From contig CALBWZ010000185.1 of assembly GCA_937893415.1 (NCBI GenBank), forward strand, positions 1-15,401: DNA of 15,401 nucleotides. The letters run 5' to 3'. Source of the stretch: an uncultured Comamonadaceae bacterium (GTDB lineage Bacteria > Pseudomonadota > Gammaproteobacteria > Burkholderiales > Burkholderiaceae_C). The notes under the pieces were generated by a model, which searched no databases, was not told the origin of the DNA, and saw nothing but the letters and a program-made list of their open reading frames with translations. Below, piece by piece: positions 15,072-15,401 of this stretch. Made by a program: the position numbers and the translations under genes. How positions within the stretch are numbered: position 1 is the stretch's first letter; every line of letters begins with the position of its first letter.

Positions 15072-15401
15072 TTGGCGTTGGTCATATGCTTGGGCAGCAA
15101 GTCCTGGCTGATGACATCTTGCAAGACAACGTCTTTGGTCATTAAGCCCAGCGCCTTGTAAGCCGCCACGCCTTGCTGCAAGCTGTGCATGTCGAATGCG
15201 CCCAAGCCGTTTTTAGCTGTGGTGGGTGACACGCTGGATGCATTTCGCAAACGGATAATTTCAATATTTAAACTGGCACTCTTACCGTCAATGGCGTGCT
15301 TGACAGCCAGTTGAGCGGCCTCTTGAGGGGACTGCATCATCCATTGAGCACTGTTTTTATATGCCAATAAAAACCTGCGTATCACGACTTTTTTGTTTTG
15401 G
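15068..15401 (-). CDS. ABC transporter substrate-binding protein (THI5/SsuA-like), C-terminal part
   Basis: The frame is open to the right window edge, so the gene is 5' truncated; about 110 codons are visible. The internal GTG at 15385 is not a needed start, because the frame continues upstream through QNKKV. The sequence RRFLLAYKNSAQWMMQSPQE, then AAQLAVKHAIDG, is the C-terminal lobe of NMT1/THI5-like and SsuA-type periplasmic binding proteins, where a helical L-R-A-Y-K segment is followed by the swap helices. It ends in SQDLLPKHMTNAK. In the thiamine operon it fits ThiY, which binds a pyrimidine precursor, but SsuA or another ligand cannot be excluded. The stop overlaps the next gene as ATGA. 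Confidence 0.8.
   Translation of the reverse strand, partial: QNKKVVIRRFLLAYKNSAQWMMQSPQEAAQLAVKHAIDGKSASLNIEIIRLRNASSVSPTTAKNGLGAFDMHSLQQGVAAYKALGLMTKDVVLQDVISQDLLPKHMTNAK

Overview
The window looks like a piece of a proteobacterial chromosome, most likely a betaproteobacterium of the order Burkholderiales. This is inferred from a compact thiO-thiS-thiG-thiE operon, moderate GC content with an AT-rich promoter patch, and the style of the LysR regulators. No RNA gene, IS element, CRISPR array or phage gene is visible.

Region 1 (1-2988). The 3' end of an EamA/DMT-type exporter runs up against the stop of a GcvA-type LysR regulator on the other strand. That regulator is broken: its DNA-binding helix-turn-helix lies in a different frame from its effector domain, and no normal start codon is visible. 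Divergent from it is a cupin-glutathione S-transferase pair. The pair has a near-consensus promoter (TTCACA-18-TATAAT) and ends in a clear intrinsic terminator.

Region 2 (3318-10418). This is the most interesting part. A LysR regulator is divergent from three catabolic genes. They are a CoA-acylating (methyl)malonate-semialdehyde dehydrogenase (DddC/MmsA type), a GMC-family FAD alcohol dehydrogenase (DddA type) and an 837-residue protein made of two fused class III CoA-transferase domains (DddD type). This gene set matches the DddD pathway of dimethylsulfoniopropionate (DMSP) catabolism. DddD would load CoA onto DMSP and release dimethyl sulfide plus a 3-hydroxypropionyl (3HP) product. DddA would oxidise 3HP to malonate semialdehyde, and DddC would make acetyl-CoA, which can serve as CoA donor for DddD. 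Between dddA and dddD lie a 63-codon remnant resembling the C-terminal end of a BCCT betaine/DMSP transporter and a very strong 17-bp hairpin. This suggests that a dddT-like transporter was lost from the locus.

Region 3 (10419-11219). About 800 bp between convergent operons has no convincing gene. It holds several inverted repeats and a (ATGGGG)4.5 array that is an ideal G-quadruplex sequence.

Region 4 (11220-15401, minus strand). A thiamine operon, read from the right edge leftward, contains the C-terminal part of a THI5/SsuA-like ABC substrate-binding protein, an SDR oxidoreductase, ThiO, ThiS, ThiG and a ThiE with an extra N-terminal domain of about 105 residues. Most junctions overlap or are tight, so it is probably one transcript. 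Its promoter, and any TPP riboswitch, lies outside the window.
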